A stretch of 64,000 nt of DNA from Acidobacteriaceae bacterium. Lineage in GTDB: Bacteria; Acidobacteriota; Terriglobia; Terriglobales; Acidobacteriaceae. The number at the start of each line of letters is the position of its first letter. Positions within the stretch are counted from its first letter, which is position 1. Below are positions 63,052 to 64,000 of the stretch, in pieces. The notes under the pieces are model-generated. The model made no database searches. It was not told the origin of the DNA and saw nothing but the letters and a program-made list of their open reading frames with translations. The DNA lies in the NCBI GenBank assembly GCA_030037635.1, contig JASHQH010000038.1:16386-80385 (forward strand), in the 5' to 3' direction. The position numbers and the translations under genes were made by a program.

Positions 63052-64000
63052 ATGCCGAAGAATCCCGACGAGGTGAAAAAGCTAGCCAAGGACGCTGGAA
63101 TCAAAATTGTCGACCTCCGCTTTATCGACTTGCCCGGCATGTGGCAGCATTTTTCCATTCCCGTAGAAGATCTTGACGACGATTTATTCAGCGATGGCAT
63201 CGGCTTTGACGGATCCAGCATCCGCGGCTTCCAGCAGATCCACGAGAGCGACATGCTTCTCGTTGCCGACGCCGAATCGGCGCGGGTCGATCCGGTGCTT
63301 TCCGTTCCCACCATGGACATCATCTGCAACGTCATCGATCCCATCACCCGCAAGCCTTACAGCCGCGATCCCCGCTACGTGGCGCAAAAGGCAGAGGCCT
63401 ACCTGAAGAAGACCGGCATCGCCGACATCAGCTACTGGGGCCCTGAAGCCGAGTTCTATATCTTCGACAGCGTTCGCTACGACCAGAACGCCCAGAGCGG
63501 CTACTACTACGTCAACTCCCGCGAAGGCGTGTGGAACACGGGCACCGACGAGGGCCCGAACCTTGGCTACAAGATTCGCCACAAGGAAGGCTACTTCCCG
63601 GTTCCGCCGTCCGACCAGTTCCAGGACCTGCGCTCCGAGATTCTGCTGGCGCTCAAAGACGTGGGCATCAAGGTTGAGGTGCAGCACCACGAAGTGGGCA
63701 CCGCCGGCCAGGCCGAAATCGACATGCGCTTCGGCACCCTCACCAAGATGGCCGACAACCTGATCTGGTACAAGTACATCATCCGCATGATCTGCCGCAA
63801 GCACGGCTTGACGGCCACCTTCATGCCCAAGCCTCTCTTCGGCGACAACGGCTCAGGCATGCACGTGCACCAGAGCCTGTGGAAGGGCGACACCAACGTC
63901 TTCTACGACAAGAAGGGCTACTCGCTGCTGAGCCAGACCGCGAAGTACTACATCGGCGGCCTTCTCAAGCACGCGCCCGCTCTGCTGGCCATCGCCGCGC
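63052..64000 (+). CDS. glnA: Glutamine synthetase type I, N-terminal part (truncated by window)
   Basis: The frame is open to the right edge, so only about 316 codons are seen, and the ORF track misses it. AAAGGAGATC precedes the ATG. The N-terminal beta-grasp domain reads KIVDLRFIDLPGMWQHFSIP, then the metal-site segments GFDGSSIRGFQQIHESDM, the catalytic GPEAEFYIFD, GYFPVPPSDQ, EVQHHEVGTAGQAEIDMRF and FMPKPLFGDNGSGMHVHQSLW. It makes glutamine from glutamate, ammonia and ATP in the cytoplasm. The adenylylation Tyr region lies outside the window. With gdhA at 36 kb, both main ammonia-assimilation routes are present. Confidence 0.96.
   Translation, partial: MPKNPDEVKKLAKDAGIKIVDLRFIDLPGMWQHFSIPVEDLDDDLFSDGIGFDGSSIRGFQQIHESDMLLVADAESARVDPVLSVPTMDIICNVIDPITRKPYSRDPRYVAQKAEAYLKKTGIADISYWGPEAEFYIFDSVRYDQNAQSGYYYVNSREGVWNTGTDEGPNLGYKIRHKEGYFPVPPSDQFQDLRSEILLALKDVGIKVEVQHHEVGTAGQAEIDMRFGTLTKMADNLIWYKYIIRMICRKHGLTATFMPKPLFGDNGSGMHVHQSLWKGDTNVFYDKKGYSLLSQTAKYYIGGLLKHAPALLAIAA

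Overview
The window looks like chromosomal DNA from a GC-rich, diderm, heterotrophic bacterium. It is most probably an Acidobacteriota of the Terriglobia/Acidobacteriaceae type. That assignment is an inference from content: two Oar-like TonB-dependent receptors with N-terminal carboxypeptidase-regulatory-like domains, one preceded by a DUF5666-type secreted protein; a BBP2-type porin; several secreted proteins of a kind I associate with this group; and abundant low-complexity repeats at gene ends. I see no rRNA, tRNA, CRISPR array, transposase or phage structural gene.

Layout. 1-8 kb: end of a papain-fold-like protein, an outer-membrane protein, a Tat-exported sugar isomerase-like protein, a DipZ-like thioredoxin coupled to a GAF/fRMsr-like protein, two paralogous small proteins flanking a single-domain response regulator, and class I fumarase. 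8-12 kb: a leftward cluster of a histidine kinase with an in-frame 12-bp minisatellite, a sigma-54 activator whose receiver has Asn at the phosphoacceptor site, and a degenerate receiver-like protein. 12-16 kb: rph, a DinB-like protein, a GntP permease and a DUF5666 protein. 16-21 kb: TonB receptor 1 and a glycosyltransferase. 21-27 kb: zinc-ribbon and DoxX-like proteins, a Lol-like operon (FtsX permease, LolD-type ATPase, LolA-like protein, alpha/beta hydrolase), and OsmC. 27-33 kb: a tripartite RND efflux operon. 33-45 kb: pgsA, a VapBC-type toxin-antitoxin module with a visible promoter/operator, gdhA, trpE, a lipoprotein gene followed by a 72-bp copy of the trpE 3' end, trpG, acyP, apt and secreted proteins. 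45-53 kb: a KdpDE-like two-component pair divergent from a porin and an APC permease. 53-64 kb: a PP2C phosphatase, a membrane protein with a cytoplasmic N-terminal domain, a GH3 beta-glucosidase adjacent to TonB receptor 2, a Ser/Thr kinase and the start of glnA.

How the parts relate. Carbohydrate capture and use is represented by GH3 plus TonB receptor 2, the porin and GntP. Nitrogen and amino-acid metabolism is represented by gdhA, glnA, trpE, trpG and the APC permease. Envelope maintenance and export is represented by the Lol-like and RND operons. Regulation is mostly phospho-signalling, including several proteins that have lost canonical residues.

The most unusual material is non-coding. 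A family of CAGGGAACAG-type low-complexity repeats often begins directly at stop codons and in two genes is translated as a C-terminal tail. There are REP-like palindromes, large hairpins, and a 10-bp-phased GTCTTAC array. The trpE 3'-end duplication suggests a past insertion event. Coordinates come from the supplied ORF track and manual reading; family names come from motif recognition, not database searches.
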